From NCBI GenBank assembly GCA_029532415.1, contig JAQOTA010000053.1:4960001-5024000 (forward strand): 64,000 nucleotides of DNA, read 5' to 3'. Of the stretch, positions 23,096 to 34,599 are shown one piece after another. This DNA comes from Marasmius tenuissimus (lineage: Eukaryota; Basidiomycota; Agaricomycetes; Agaricales; Marasmiaceae). The notes beneath the pieces were generated by a model that saw only the letters and a list, made by a program, of their open reading frames with translations, searched no databases and was not told where the DNA came from. A program made the position numbers and the translations under genes. Positions within the stretch are counted from its first letter, which is position 1, and each line of letters starts with the position of its first letter.

Positions 23096-24739
23096 ATGGC
23101 TAGAGAAAGCGATTTAGGGCGTCGTTCAACAGAGATCCGCAAATTTTTTCGAACCACCCAGTCCAACAAATCAGTCGTCTCTCAGTTCCTAGTCGACGCT
23201 GAGGCAGAAATCGCAGAATATGAAGTTGAGATTGACAGGCTCGAGACTGCCAAATACGCTTTGGAGAACAAGCGGGATCGACTGAGGAGGACGACGGAGT
23301 TGTACAAATCTCTACTATCCCCAATTCACTCCATACCAACAGAGATCCTCACCATGATCTTCGGATTTGCGTGCGAGGAGAATATCCTATCAAAGTCGCC
23401 TCTACCTGCAGCTGTTCGGCTGTCGACAGTTTGTGGACGTTGGCGCGATATAGTCCTTTCAACCCCCAAACTATGGTGTTCAATCTTCATAGACTTCAGC
23501 AAATGGAACGCTCCGGATGACCTTCATGTTCTCAACGCAATGACAGAACGCTTCATTTGTCAGTCAAAGCAACATCCCTTGCGACTTAATCTCGAATTCC
23601 CCATTGACGATTTCGACGATGGATCCGACATGGAGGGAGCTGAACCAGCATTGCAGGCCTTGATTCAACATTGCGCTCGTTGGCAATCCCTTTCTCTCTC
23701 CATTGTCCGAGCCTCGTTCCCTTACTCGATATTCGAGCAGATCCGTGGTCGATGTCCACTCCTGCAGTCGCTCTGCATGCGAACGATCCATCTATTTGCA
23801 TACCTGGATGACTGGGACGAATATCCTCCTTTCAACTACTTCGAAGTCTGCCCTTCACTACGACATCTCACGCTCGATCCCCGAATATATCCTCTTAATA
23901 AAACAATTTTCCCGTGGTCACAAGTTCGAAACCTCCGGATCGAAACCGGTCTCCCAGAAATCGCACTACCCGTGTTATCGCTCTGCGGAGCAGCTGAACG
24001 GGTGGAATTGTCAGAGATTGGCGATGTAGACGAGGAAGGACCTTACAACGGCCATATATCCTCTTGCGCCATAAAGTCACTTGCCATCTCCAAAGCTGAG
24101 GAGCAATGCGATGTGGATGACGTTCTGGAATGCTCGACTCTGTCGAGTTTATCCTCTTTGGAGATATGGGGTGCCGCCGACTCCTCGACAGAAAAGTGGC
24201 AGACCTGGTCTTGTGGTAATCTACAAGACTTCCTGCTCCGTTCGTCGTGTGTTCTCACCTCGTTACATCTGCGGTGTCTTCCTATCACCGACACTCAGAC
24301 TCTATCCCTACTTCGCATGACGCCTACTCTGGAGTCTTTGATTATTGAGGAATTTCCTCAGAACGAACGGAACCGGATCGTGACAAGGAGGTTTCTGGAC
24401 GGTATCGCTGCAGACGCACCACCGAGTTTACTATCCTCTACTCCGATTCTACCCCGCCTCGCGAGACTAAGGCTAGTCGTCCATTCCCCTGGTATCAACG
24501 CCAAGGTATTCTTGAAACCGCTTTCTTCTCGTTGGCACCCTGACCCAGAGCAGGCCACGGAGGTCGGGGTTGCATGTTTACGATTCGTGAACATCGTCGT
24601 GCTATTTGAGGGGGCCATAATCCCGGATGTCAAACCATTGGACGGCTTGCGTTGCTTTAGGAGTGCGGGTATGCGGTTGGTGGTGACTTACGGGAACGTT
24701 GCGGAGCTCTATCCACATATGGAGGAATGTGAAGAGTGA
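23096..24739 (+). CDS. F-box/LRR family 1 protein, intact (547 aa)
   Basis: Probable substrate adaptor of an SCF ubiquitin ligase. The single-exon frame begins MARESDLGRRSTEIRKFF, the same start as its paralogues (MNRESDLARRSTEIRKFF at 50381). Residues ~33-70 form a coiled-coil-like segment (AEAEIAEYEVEIDRLETAKY). Residues ~75-130 are the F-box (SPIHSIPTEILTMIFGF, then LSTVCGRWRDIVLSTPKLWCSI). The rest is a run of irregular leucine-rich repeats with CPSLRHLTL and LTSLHLRCLPI signatures, and the C-terminus has LRCFRSAGMRLVVTYGNVAELYP. Length equals that of the copy at 48738-50381. Esterase C follows on the same strand ~720 bases later. The degraded targets are unknown. Confidence 0.9.
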   Translation: MARESDLGRRSTEIRKFFRTTQSNKSVVSQFLVDAEAEIAEYEVEIDRLETAKYALENKRDRLRRTTELYKSLLSPIHSIPTEILTMIFGFACEENILSKSPLPAAVRLSTVCGRWRDIVLSTPKLWCSIFIDFSKWNAPDDLHVLNAMTERFICQSKQHPLRLNLEFPIDDFDDGSDMEGAEPALQALIQHCARWQSLSLSIVRASFPYSIFEQIRGRCPLLQSLCMRTIHLFAYLDDWDEYPPFNYFEVCPSLRHLTLDPRIYPLNKTIFPWSQVRNLRIETGLPEIALPVLSLCGAAERVELSEIGDVDEEGPYNGHISSCAIKSLAISKAEEQCDVDDVLECSTLSSLSSLEIWGAADSSTEKWQTWSCGNLQDFLLRSSCVLTSLHLRCLPITDTQTLSLLRMTPTLESLIIEEFPQNERNRIVTRRFLDGIAADAPPSLLSSTPILPRLARLRLVVHSPGINAKVFLKPLSSRWHPDPEQATEVGVACLRFVNIVVLFEGAIIPDVKPLDGLRCFRSAGMRLVVTYGNVAELYPHMEECEE

Positions 24740-25457
24740 CCCGGTCATCAACATGGCCAACGTCCGAAGTTTTAGAAGGTCTGCAGTCGCTTGTCGAACC
24801 GAACTCGGGGTGAGAGTAGTTCATTGGTTTCGTGGCATGCGACGGACATTGTCGTTGGCTGGCTCTATAGAACCGTTATTTATTGTGGGATACGAAGTGT
24901 AATGGCAGCTACATATCACTATGCATATCTTCATACCTCTTTTTCTACCTTCCGGCTCGGCAAGGATATGGTTACCTCAACTATGTGGGTCCATATGGGA
25001 CCAGCTTGACAATTTTCGGTGGGAATTGCCAAGTAAAACCGCTCACGTGTTCACACAGTCCCGAACCACTGATCAGCACCAGCGACAAAATTGCCCATGA
25101 CTTGCACGGCTCACGAAACTCTGTTCGAGTTCTTGGTTGTCCGGGCCCTCTCTATCGCCTTTCTATGTTGGTCCGCGAAAATCGCCTTCTAAGAATACGG
25201 CAGCAAGTTCATTATGTGCGGGCAACATCGTCTGATCAACTTTTCCGAGACATCCACTAAATTAGTTCCTCGAGGAAGCGACGCCACCGTATCAGTTTTT
25301 CTACGTCGAGCAAACTTCCCAACTAGATCACGAGGAACCCCGCTTCGACTACATCTCATGAACTTCGAAGCCTACCAGCTCATATATAAACGTCGACGCC
25401 AGATAGCGTGAAGTGCAGCTCCAAGCTTTCTTCCCCTCCATCTACAGCGGAAGCAAA
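24740..25457. other. Intergenic: promoter side of esterase C
   Basis: No gene. Shares scattered similarity with the upstream DNA of esterases B and D (for example GTGGGTCCATATGGGACC near 24985). A TATA box CATATATAAA sits at 25381-25390, ~70 bases before the ATG. Confidence 0.4.
25381..25390 (+). promoter_or_regulatory. TATA box of esterase C
   Basis: CATATATAAA about 70 bases before the ATG of copy C; position and sequence agree with copy B (10085-10093). Confidence 0.5.
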
Positions 25458-28400
25458 ATGGGCTTTGTCGTCCTTCGCCAAGTGCTGCTGTACAGCTGCA
25501 TCTTCATCAATGCAGTCAACTCACTGTCGGCTCGTCAAATCGCTGCACCCGTTGTCGACCTTGGCTATGCTCAATACCAAGGTGTTTTTGACCCAAACAC
25601 CAACGTTACGAATTACCGTGGAGTGAGATATGCTGCGCCTCCGACGGGTAGGTCAAAATCTCCTCATTCAGTTATCTTTAGTTCTTACAATAATCCTACA
25701 GGTGATCTCCGATGGAAAGCTCCCCAGCCTCCAGCAAATGTTTCCGGTATACAACAGGCCAATTCGATTCCCCCGTCTTGTTTCCGCGCATCGAATGGTG
25801 TATCGCCCACGAACCCGGACTTGAAGACTGTCGACAAGCGCCAAACAGCAACTGGGACCGAAGATTGTTTATTCCTCAAGTATGTCAAGGTCCTTTATTA
25901 TACGGTCATTGCTCGGGACCTGATACCGCTGCGACAGCGTGGCTTTTCCAGGGACTAAAGTATCATCAGAGCGTCTACCCACGGTGGTATGGATTCACGG
26001 CGGAGGGTACGTGTTCGTTAATTGACCCTCAACATGAAACAAGAATTCAAGGAAGCTAGGTATGTCGCGGGGAGCTCCTTTTCATTTCATGGTGGGAGGC
26101 AAACCCTGCCAGCGCCGCGTGTCATTACATAATACAGATCTGGCCAAATTAGCGGCAAATTTGGTACCTTCAGAAAACATTCCTTAAATACACATTCCCT
26201 CATGCGGGAGCGACGGAGAAACTCAAGCTTTGGGTGCCCTAGATACATTGAAGTATTTATGTGTAAAATTAACGGTAAATATACCGTAAGGTAAGGGTAG
26301 AATGTAGGGCAAAAGCCAAGTAGATTTATGGGCACCTCTATTATGTTGTTGCTCTCAAGAAACAAACTCAAATACTTGGTGGGACACTTTCTAAGTATTT
26401 GAGCAACAAGTAGAGACATCCGCTAGTGTATTTTTTGTGTTGCTTGATCCCACTTGAGGACATGAACCACCCCCTTTTCATAACTCACCAAGTGAGCCTT
26501 CCCGCGTGCGTTGAAACGGTTTGCTGCAACTTAGTAGGTCATTCTTCAATTTTTACTTGTACTAGACATGGTATAGCTATTCATGATGATAAATAACACC
26601 TCAAAAGCACACTGAAAAGTGAGATTGAGAGCTGACGCGACGCGCAGACGCGCCTGTTTGGCTTAGGTAAGCCTTTTTCTCCCCATCAAATCGCGTCCTA
26701 CTTTTCCAGCGCGTCCGGCCGCGTTACTACCTGTTTTAGGGTGGTTTTGGGGAGCCGTTGGCCTTTCAACAAAAATGTTCAGACCGCCGAGCCGTGAAAG
26801 TGGCCGGAAATGGTATGTTCACACGACGCGCAGGGTAAAAAACACGTTAAATCATTGATCCACAAATCGAGGGTCTGAACAAGTTGTTCATTTTCACTCA
26901 AGGATCATTTCATTCACCAAGTGCCAAGGCTAAATATGCGTCCACGATGTGTTACAGAAATTTGCCAATAAAAATCATAGTTTGGCGTATGGGAAAATTC
27001 TGAGTCGGAGTTTAAACTGGCAGGGTTTGCCTCCCACCACATTTCAGGCATCAGATCTCGTGCGAGAGGCGAACAACGGGGTTATCGCCGTCGTTATACA
27101 GTATCGATTGGGTCTTTTCGGTAGACCTCCTTTCTTCTTGTCTTCAATATCAGTGAGCTGATCGGCTGTTCAGGGTTCCTTTCTGGCAATGAAGTCAAGA
27201 AGAATGGTGTTCTCAATGCTGGATTGCGTTGGTGTTCTGGTCCCTATGACACTGTCAACCGTGCTAACTTTGTGTCTTTCAGTTGATCAAAACTTCGCCC
27301 TTCGTTGGGTTCGAGAACATGTACGTTTCGCCAAATTTCTGATTAATTACCGCAATCGAACCACCTGTCGACGATAATGATCTTCCATTAGATCTCAAAA
27401 TTTGGGGGTGACCCCTCAAAAGTCACAATTTGGGGCGAGTCTGCAGGTACGGACCGTACGGTTCTTCGCTTTGACCACTGCTGAAATTAAGAGCCTTCCC
27501 AGGCGCGGGATCCGTTTTACAGCATGTAATTGCCGAAGGGGGACAAACTGACCCGCCACTGTTTAGAGGGGCTATCACAAGCTCTACTTTCTTGCCCTCT
27601 CAGTACAATTTCAATGATACAATTCCAGAGGTGTGTGAATTACTCCAACTAAGGTCTCTGCGCAAACTCACGAGAGACTTGATGTTCAGAAATTGTATAG
27701 GCAAACCGTTTCTCAAGCGAAGTTCGTCGTTTACTCCAAGATCTCCTGCCCGAGTTTTGATTGTTCCTTAGCTGTACATCATCCTCCGACACCCTTGCGT
27801 GCCTTCGAAGGACCGATGCCAATCTCCTCCAAACGGTCAACAAAAACATCAATGCAGCAGGATTCTTCGGAACGTTTGTTTTCGTTCCGGTTATTGACGG
27901 AACTTTCATTCGGCAACGAGTCACTGAAGCGTTGAGGCAAGGAAAAGTCAACGGGGTACGTCTTGCGGTCTGTGGGGTGTGGTGTATCGATCTTATTTTG
28001 GCTCTGGTATAACCAGGAGGCTCTGCTAGCTGTGACTAATACCAACGAAGGCGTCACCTTTGTCAACCAAACTGCACCTGCGAACGTCACTAGTTTTGCG
28101 CGTAACTTGTTCCCGAAATTTGGGCCGAAGGAGCAAGCTGCTGTTGCACAGCAATATGAGGGACTTGGGTCTCAGCTGGACCAGGTCAATTTAATTATGG
28201 CTGAAGGTTGGAACTTTGTCGTCGTATTGATGCCCTGATTCCTAATTGCCACATCCCAGCTATATTCATATGTCCGACGTACCCCCTCATGGACGCATTC
28301 CGAAACCGGACTTTTAAGGTCTGCTGGTTGTTCCGCTTCAATTCTATGAGACGACTTCATTGTTTCTCTATCAGGGTCATTTCGCAATCCCTCCAGCTCT

Positions 28401-28814
28401 GCATGGCGCCGATGTCAACTACTACTTCCCCTCGTGAGCACCGTACCCATCGATTTTGCGCGCACCAAGATCGAACTCATTAAAATAGTGGCCGGACCCT
28501 CCCGTTCAATAACACGGACTTTCAGAAGGCATTCTCTCAGTCATTCTTATCGTTCGTGATATCCCTCAACCCCAACGCTAAATTCGATCCTTCCAATATC
28601 ACTCCGCGATGGAATCACTTCAGCGAGCTTCGAAGCGAGGTAGTCTTCAACAGAACGGGCGACGCGGCGGACGTTCATGTCGCCACAGTAGATTCCAACT
28701 TGCTGAAGAGATGCAGGTGCGTCCACCCACGTTGGTTTGGTATGGTTTTTGAGGTCTTATCATGTTCACGTTTTCAGCTTCTGGGAGGGCTTAGCCACGC
28801 TGACTGGACAGTGA
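25458..28814 (+). pseudogene. Type-B carboxylesterase/lipase (copy C, MGF clade) interrupted by a transposon
   Basis: All 15 exons of the family can be followed. The start is MGFVVLRQVLLYSCIFINAV (25458), then APVVDLGYAQYQGVF, WIHGGG near 26005, VTIWGESAG near 27440, FVPVIDGTFIRQR near 27890, NTNEGVTFVNQTAP near 28050, PPALHGADVNYYF near 28400, and last exon FWEGLATLTGQ with stop TGA 28812-28814. Exon 4 begins YVAGSSFSF at 26061 and is cut at 26089 by a 950-bp element; it resumes as QASDLVREANNGV at 27047. Apart from this, splice sites, frame and the catalytic Ser, Glu and His are kept, so the insertion looks recent. Unless the element is spliced out, the product would stop early, before the nucleophile. 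Confidence 0.88.
26090..27039. mobile_element. Non-autonomous DNA transposon, 950 bp, in exon 4 of esterase C
   Basis: The 23 bases at 26090-26112 (TGGTGGGAGGCAAACC...) are repeated exactly in reverse complement at 27017-27039. Flanks carry a 7-bp direct repeat CATTTCA (26083-26089 and 27040-27046), and deletion of element plus one repeat restores the reading frame seen in esterase B. The interior is AT-rich with two GACGCGCAG-type motifs (26640s and 26820s); the longest frame inside (110 codons, minus strand) shows no transposase motif. The superfamily is unassigned: a 7-bp duplication does not fit the 8 bp of hAT or the 9 bp of Mutator. Confidence 0.88.
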
Positions 28815-29027
28815 AAACCATCATATGAAGATGGTACTCTACTCGGACTAATCGGCTTTTTGTGGGAGGCGCTCCTACCATAGCAATGGATAAAATCACC
28901 CAAGGGTTCGATTCAATGTCACTCTTAACATCGCTCCCCTCATCCCGTTCATGATTGTTACCGTTTTATACTTCTCCCTTGTCTTCTTTCCCAATTTCAT
29001 CCTCTTTGCTCACCCCGCCCGCGGCCC
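28815..29027. other. Intergenic, 3' of esterase C
   Basis: 3' flank resembling that of esterase D (32557-32690), for example CCCATCCCGTTCA in both. No gene. Confidence 0.35.
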
Positions 29028-29512
29028 CAGTGCTCGGGGCAATGCCGCCCATGAGCGTCTACATATTACAAACTACATTCCCACCTCTCGAAACTGATAC
29101 AAATCCTCTGCTATCTTGAATGGGGTTTGCTCATCATTCCTGATGATGTTGAATGGAAAGGGTCGAGAAGCCATTGAGACGCCACCGCCTTCCGAGTCTC
29201 AGTTCAACATGGGAGCTTCCGTGTCTATATTCTCCTTGTAAATAGCTAATTTGAGGTCCGCAAGTCGAAGCAAGACCGAAGCCAAATAGGGAGTTGATCA
29301 CCCCATACTCTCCAAAGAAACCTCTGTTATGACGTGATCCCGATCATAACAGAGGCTTGACTGCGATGGTAATCGATCTAAGCAAAGACATAGTCTGTGT
29401 ATTAGTGAATAGTGAAGATTTGAGATCTAAAAACGCGTCAATGCGGGATTACTGTCACTGAAAAATGCTTTCTAGACGGGTATCCCGCCGTGCTGGCTGG
29501 TTTGATGACGCA
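29028..29512 (-). pseudogene. F-box family 1 relic, strongly decayed
   Basis: Minus-strand match to nt 32690-33210 of the F-box pseudogene downstream of esterase D. Shared tracts include GAAGCCAT.GAGACGCCACCGCC, TTTGAGGTCCGCAAG and GATCGAT..AAGCAA.GACA. No continuous frame remains. Position relative to esterase C is the same as that of the other pseudogene relative to esterase D, so both belong to one duplicated block. Boundaries are approximate. Confidence 0.55.
29321..29355. repeat. Perfect 12-bp stem hairpin
   Basis: CCTCTGTTATGA and TCATAACAGAGG flank an 11-base loop inside the decayed F-box relic. Origin unclear; it could be chance in decaying sequence. Confidence 0.4.
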
Positions 29513-30129
29513 TCACCATGTCATTGAGTGATTCTATCGAGCCGCTATTCCATGCAAGGCTCAAGGTGAAATGGCAGGAGCTACCACTCATGTCATCTTA
29601 CCCAGTACTTGCCCAAATCTGGTCTGCCAACGGAGTGCCACCTCAGCGAAGGTGGGTCCATGTGGGTCCACCTTTTGCATTTCGACTTCCGGCCGGAAAT
29701 CACCGAGTTCATCAAACGGGCTCACGGGCTCACATGCTCCTATGTTTCCACCCCCCACCACTAAGCCATGACCATGACCAGCACGAGTTTCTTTGCTTGA
29801 GTTCACGCTGCCACCCATGAAAATCGACTTCCAAGAATAGGACGACTTCGTCCTCACGCTTGTAATACTCCACTGATCAACTGACTCTCGTACTCATCAC
29901 GGCTGTGGTATTGGTTTCTTGGTCGGTGCCATATCGGTTTTTCCACATCCAGTAGAATGCTTCCATATCAATCGAACCAGATCACGGCCCGCAGGTTGAC
30001 TTTATTCATCATCATCTGGCAGTGCCAGTGACTGTGAAATTCATAGATATATTGCCATGCTGCCAGAAGGTATGACTTCACCTTTTCTCTCTCCCCACCT
30101 TCTCCAAGACTATAGTAACAACAAAAATC
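29513..30129. other. Intergenic: promoter side of esterase D
   Basis: No gene. DNA near 29640-29700 (GTGGGTCCATGTGGGTCC) resembles the upstream parts of esterases B and C. An AT-rich TATA-like GATATATTG lies at 30046-30054, ~80 bases before the ATG. Confidence 0.35.
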
Positions 30130-32556
30130 ATGGGCTACGTTGTTTTCAGTCGACTGCTGCTTTACACATGCGCCTTCGCCGGCGCGGCTAGCTCACTGTC
30201 AACTCGTCAAACCGCTGCACCCGTCGTCGATCTTGGATATGCTCAATACCAGGGTGTTTTTGACCCAAATACCGACGTTACGAACTATCGTGGAGTCAGA
30301 TATGCTGCGCCTCCGACAGGTAAGTCCAAATCTTTACATCCCATCCTCTTCTTCTTTAATCCTTATAATCATCCCACAGCTGACTCACGATGGCGCGCGC
30401 CCCAGCCTCCTGCCAACGTTTCCGGGGTACAACAAGCCAATTTGGATCCCCCACCTTGTCTCCAAGCGTCGAGCGGTACTTCACCCACCAATCCAAACTC
30501 AAATATCGTCGATAAACGCCAAGCATCACCTGCCGGTGAGGATTGTTTATTTCTTAAGTACGTCCAGGTCTTTTCTGTGTGCAGCCTCTGCCTAGTTTCT
30601 GATGTTGTCTTGATAGCTTGGCTTTTCCAGGGGCAGAAGTGCCGTCGGAGGGCTTACCCACAGTGGTATGGATTCATGGCGGAGGGTACGTGGCAGTCAA
30701 ATGACACTCGGCGTGGATCGAGAACTCAAAGCAGATAGGTACGTCGGGGGGAGTGCGTCTGGAACCCAGGTAGCAGATCTCGTTCGAGAGGCAAACAATG
30801 GAGTCGTCGCCGTCGCTATACAATATCGATTGGGTCTTTTTGGTAGGCCTCTTTCCCTGATATCTCCAAACGTCTTTGATTCATTTATGGTTGTCCGACG
30901 TCCAGGCTTCCTCCCTGGCAATGAAGTCAAAGAAAATGGTGTCCTGAATGCTGGACTGCGTTAGTGATCTCACTTGCATGACATTATTGATGATGCTAAG
31001 TTTGAGGCATTAAGTTGATCAAAATTTTGCCCTTCGTTGGGTCCAAGAACACGTACGTTTTGCCGAACTTCCCATGCGCCGCTGCCAAAATCGAGCCATC
31101 TGTCTACGACTTGAACTGAACCTCATTTAGATCTCGAAATTCGGGGGCGATCCCACAAAGGTCACAATTTGGGGCGAGTCTGCAGGTACGCAAGTCTCTA
31201 CTTCGACTGCTAGAATTAGATTGAACAATACTCTCAGGCGCGGGATCCGTCTTACAGCAAGTAATTGCCGAAGACGGACAAACTGACCCGCCACTATTCA
31301 GGGGGGCTATCACAAGTTCTACTTTCTTGCCCTCTCAGTACGAATTCAATGACACAATTCCAGAGGTGTGCGAATCGCTACAAATACAGTTTTCACACAG
31401 ACTCACGGGAAATTTGATGTGCAGAACTTGTACAGCCAGACTGTTTCCCAGGCGAAGTTCGTTGATTGTTCCGAAATCTCTTGACCAAGTTTTGATTTTA
31501 CAACTAGCTGTACATCATCTTCCGACACCTTGGCGTGCCTTCGAGGAACCGATGCCAGTCTCCTGCAAACGATCAATCAAAATCTCAATGCAGCCGGATT
31601 CTTTGGGACGTTCGTGTTTGTTCCGGTCATCGATGGAACTTTTATCCGGCAACGAGCCACCGAGGCGTTGAGACAAGGAAAAATCAATGGGGTTCGTCCT
31701 GCTTTCCTTCGGGCGGATCTATCTACTGATTCTGGGTTCGTTATGATCAGGAGGCGCTTCTGGCTGTGACCAACACGAACGAAGGTGTCAACTTTGTCAA
31801 TCAAACTGCACCTGCGAACGTCACTAGTTACGCGGGCAAGCTGTTCCCGAAATTTGGGCCGGAGCAGGAAGCGGCTGTTACACAACAATATGATGGGCTT
31901 GGGTCCCAGTTGAATCAGACAAATGCCATCATGGGTGAAGGTAAGGGCTCTGTCGTCTTATTGAGTTATTCTGGTAATCACACTATTCTAGCTATATTCA
32001 TATGCCCGTCATACTTTATCGTGGATGCATTCCAAGACCGGGCTTTCAAGGTCTGCTGTCCTCCCATTTTTGCTACCATGGGATGGTCTCATTTTTGTGC
32101 AACCAGGGTCGCTTTGCAGTTCCTCCAGCCCAGCATGGCGCTGATGTGAACTACTACTTCCCCTCGTAAGCCCACCCATCAGTCCTTCGCGCCGCCTGAG
32201 CCCGAACTCATATCACAGCGTTGAAACAGTGGACGTACCCTCGCGTTCAATAACACGGACTTCCAGAAGGCGTTTTCCCAGTCGTTCTTATCGTTCGTGA
32301 TCTCTCTCGACCCCAACGCCAAATTCGACTCTTCCAACATTACACCGGAATGGAGGATGTTTAGCGATGGTCAAAGCGAGATGGTCTTCAACAGGACAGG
32401 CGACGAAGCGGACGTTCATAGCGCCGTTGCTGATCAGGACTTGCTGGAGAGGTGCAGGTGTGTCCTCTCACATTGTTTTTCGTATGATTTCTGAGATGCT
32501 CACATGCGCGCCTTTACAGCTTCTGGGAGAGTGTAGCCACGCTGACTGGACAGTAA
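30130..32556 (+). CDS. Secreted type-B carboxylesterase/lipase (copy D, MGY clade)
   Basis: Intact 15-exon paralogue of B and C. Signal peptide MGYVVFSRLLLYTCAFAGAA is followed by APVVDLGYAQYQGVF and GVRYAAPPTG. Exon 3 encodes AFPGAEVPSEGLPTVVWIHG, exon 4 DLVREANNGVVAVAIQYRLG, exon 7 VTIWGESAG (near 31180), exon 10 FVPVIDGTFIRQRATEAL, exon 11 NTNEGVNFVNQTAP, and exon 13 PPAQHGADVNYYF with the catalytic histidine. The last exon is FWESVATLTGQ, stop 32554-32556. One donor is GTTAGT and one acceptor AAG-type, otherwise canonical. Exon 2 begins A-D-S-R-W where all others have G-D-L-R-W, a small divergence at a conserved position. Expected to be exported; substrate unknown. Confidence 0.87.
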
Positions 32557-32691
32557 AAGCCGTCATATGAGAACGGGTGGTGCCATAGTCTCGTCATAAC
32601 TCTCGCTATCGCTTTCCCCATCCCGTTCAATACTTCGTCGCTTTCGACTCCTTTCTCGTTTTTTATCCTGTTACCCGTGCTGCTTTAGTGC

Positions 32692-34309
32692 TCAGGACAA
32701 TACAGTCCAGTATGAGAGGCTACTTAGTACAATTTGCATTCCAGCCTCCCGGAATCGATCCAAATCTTCCAATGGTTTGAGTTGATCGCACGTTGGGGCC
32801 TGTTCGTCATCCCTCATGAGAACAATTGTCAGAAAGCGCAAGCATTCTACGCCAACCGCTGACGCATGAGAAGGGTCGGGAAGCCATCGAGACGCCACCG
32901 CCTTTGAGAGAGTTTCCGTGGCTAGATTCCCCTCGTGAACCACCGATTTGAGGTCCGCAAGCCGAGGTAAAAGAGGAGGGGAAAAGGGGGAGTCTATCGA
33001 CGCGCTCAGGCCCTCCAGGAACTCCATTGTAACGATACGGTTCCAACTATCGCAAGGAAACTCCTCGATGCAAAGGGACTCTATCGTAGGGATCGATCCA
33101 AGCAACGACAAAGTCTGCGTGTCGATCATTGGTAGGGACGCGAGATGTAAGGAGGTAATAATGCAGGATGATCGTCGCAGAAAGGTTTCTAGGCAGCTGT
33201 TGTCCCATGATCAGCGGTTGGTTCGACGCCTTCGGCCCCGTATTACCAAGGAGGTCAACCCTGCCAACGTGGTATGTTTGAAAACCCCATCTATGTCAGC
33301 TTGACCTTCTGGGTTCTGAATCTCCAGGGTCTTCAATTTGTTGTGGGTCACATGGCCCTCAAAGTCGCTGGGCCCCCCACCAACCTCTTCCAACTTCAAG
33401 TGCTTGACGGTGGTGCAGAGAGACAGAGCGGGGAAGGCGCCGTCATCGTATGCGTTATACAGTCGTAATTTTTTTATTCGATTCCAGAAGAGTCTGACTC
33501 TCTTCGGAGCTGCAGATGGAATCAGGAACTATGTCGACTGTGTGTAGAACAGGACATGCATCGAATAAGTTCAGATATCGGCCTCATTCAGTGTTCATGG
33601 GGTCAGCCTCCAAAAGGGAAAGCGATTTGAGGAGGGGCAGTCGACCACGGATGGGATCAAAGATGGATAGTGTGAATCGCGGTGGTCGGATCGACAACGA
33701 TATATGTTCCCAGCGTTCACAGTTCTCGACTAGCAGCTTCAATGCTGCGAGTACTCCATGCCTTCGAGGAAAGCCTTCGTCGAACTCATCGCCTGGCAAG
33801 GTGAGGGAAAGACGAAGCGGAGAAGGCCACGACCTGTTCATGCACCAGTCTGTGATCTCGTGCAATACACGATGTTTTTCCTTCCAGAGACCGAAATTAA
33901 TTGTCATATGGGACCACATGCGGGGCGTGGAGAACGAGATGTCTCTCCAATGACTGCAAACCATGGAGATACGAAGAGCTGGTGGTAGAGCGAACGGCGC
34001 CAATATGTTCTGTTCGCAGGAATGGGCAAAAATTGTAGCAAGAACGTCTGATGGTAATGCGTGGATAGGTGATAACAAGGACTCGTAGAGCTTCGCCTTT
34101 CTCTTAAGCTTCTCCCGTTTATCTTCAATGGCTGCGAGAGCGACGTCAAGAGCGGTTTTGAGTCTGATGGCTTCTGTACCACAATTCACCATCTCCTGTT
34201 CGATGTCTTGTAGGAGTTGCGCAACGACTGACTTGTTTTGGGAAGTCCGAGCCCTGAAGATTCGGCGAATTTCCGGGAAGCGTCCGATGAGTTCGATCTG
34301 ACGAGTCAT
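32692..34309 (-). pseudogene. F-box family 1 pseudogene (frame shift plus nonsense codon)
   Basis: The N-terminal part (34309-33584) is open: MTRQIELIGRFPEIRRIF, coiled-coil-like segment, then F-box SPIHALPSDVLATIFAHS with MVCSHWRDISFSTPRMW. After LPLLKSLSLLEADPMNTE the frame breaks near 33584 and continues in another frame as LNLFDACPVLHTVDIV, then breaks again near 33470. From 33399 to 32692 one frame covers LKTLEIQNPEGQADIDGVF to the C-terminus, interrupted by a single TGA at 33211-33213 where a Trp codon would fit. The last residues (LSSLSYWTVLS) differ from other family members, so the 3' end is also altered. A recent pseudogene. Three breaks make sequencing error an unlikely explanation. 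Confidence 0.75.
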
Positions 34310-34599
34310 CCTGAGGGTTGGGACTAATAATGAAACTAGGGGAAATACTACGGTAGTCAGCTCACACTGTTTCCAAGTTGGTAGGCCTAGGACCCACTCA
34401 CCGCCTTTGTATGACTACAACTCTGACGATTTCTAGTGCCGAACAACCAAAAAACTGGACGCCACAAAATCGATCGTCGTAGTGAATAGACAAGTTGATA
34501 TCGATCGCTGTGGATGATGGACCTACACGAAGGCCACTCGTGCGAATGAAATCGTCAGTGATCAACTACGTGACTGTATTCAATTATTTCCAACTCCGT
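34310..34599. repeat. Dispersed repeat between two F-box remnants
   Basis: 34391-34620 resembles 39110-39330 (same orientation) and 3300-3460 (opposite). Common tracts: CACCGCCTTTGTATGA, GGACGCCAC, AATCGAT.GTCGTAGTG, CGTGCGAATGAA. Three copies, imperfect, no coding signal. Confidence 0.5.

Noticed and set aside
26090..27039. Interpretation of the esterase C insertion as a large intron
   Set aside because: Exact inverted ends and a 7-bp target duplication show a transposon; the boundaries are not GT..AG and no other family member has an intron there.
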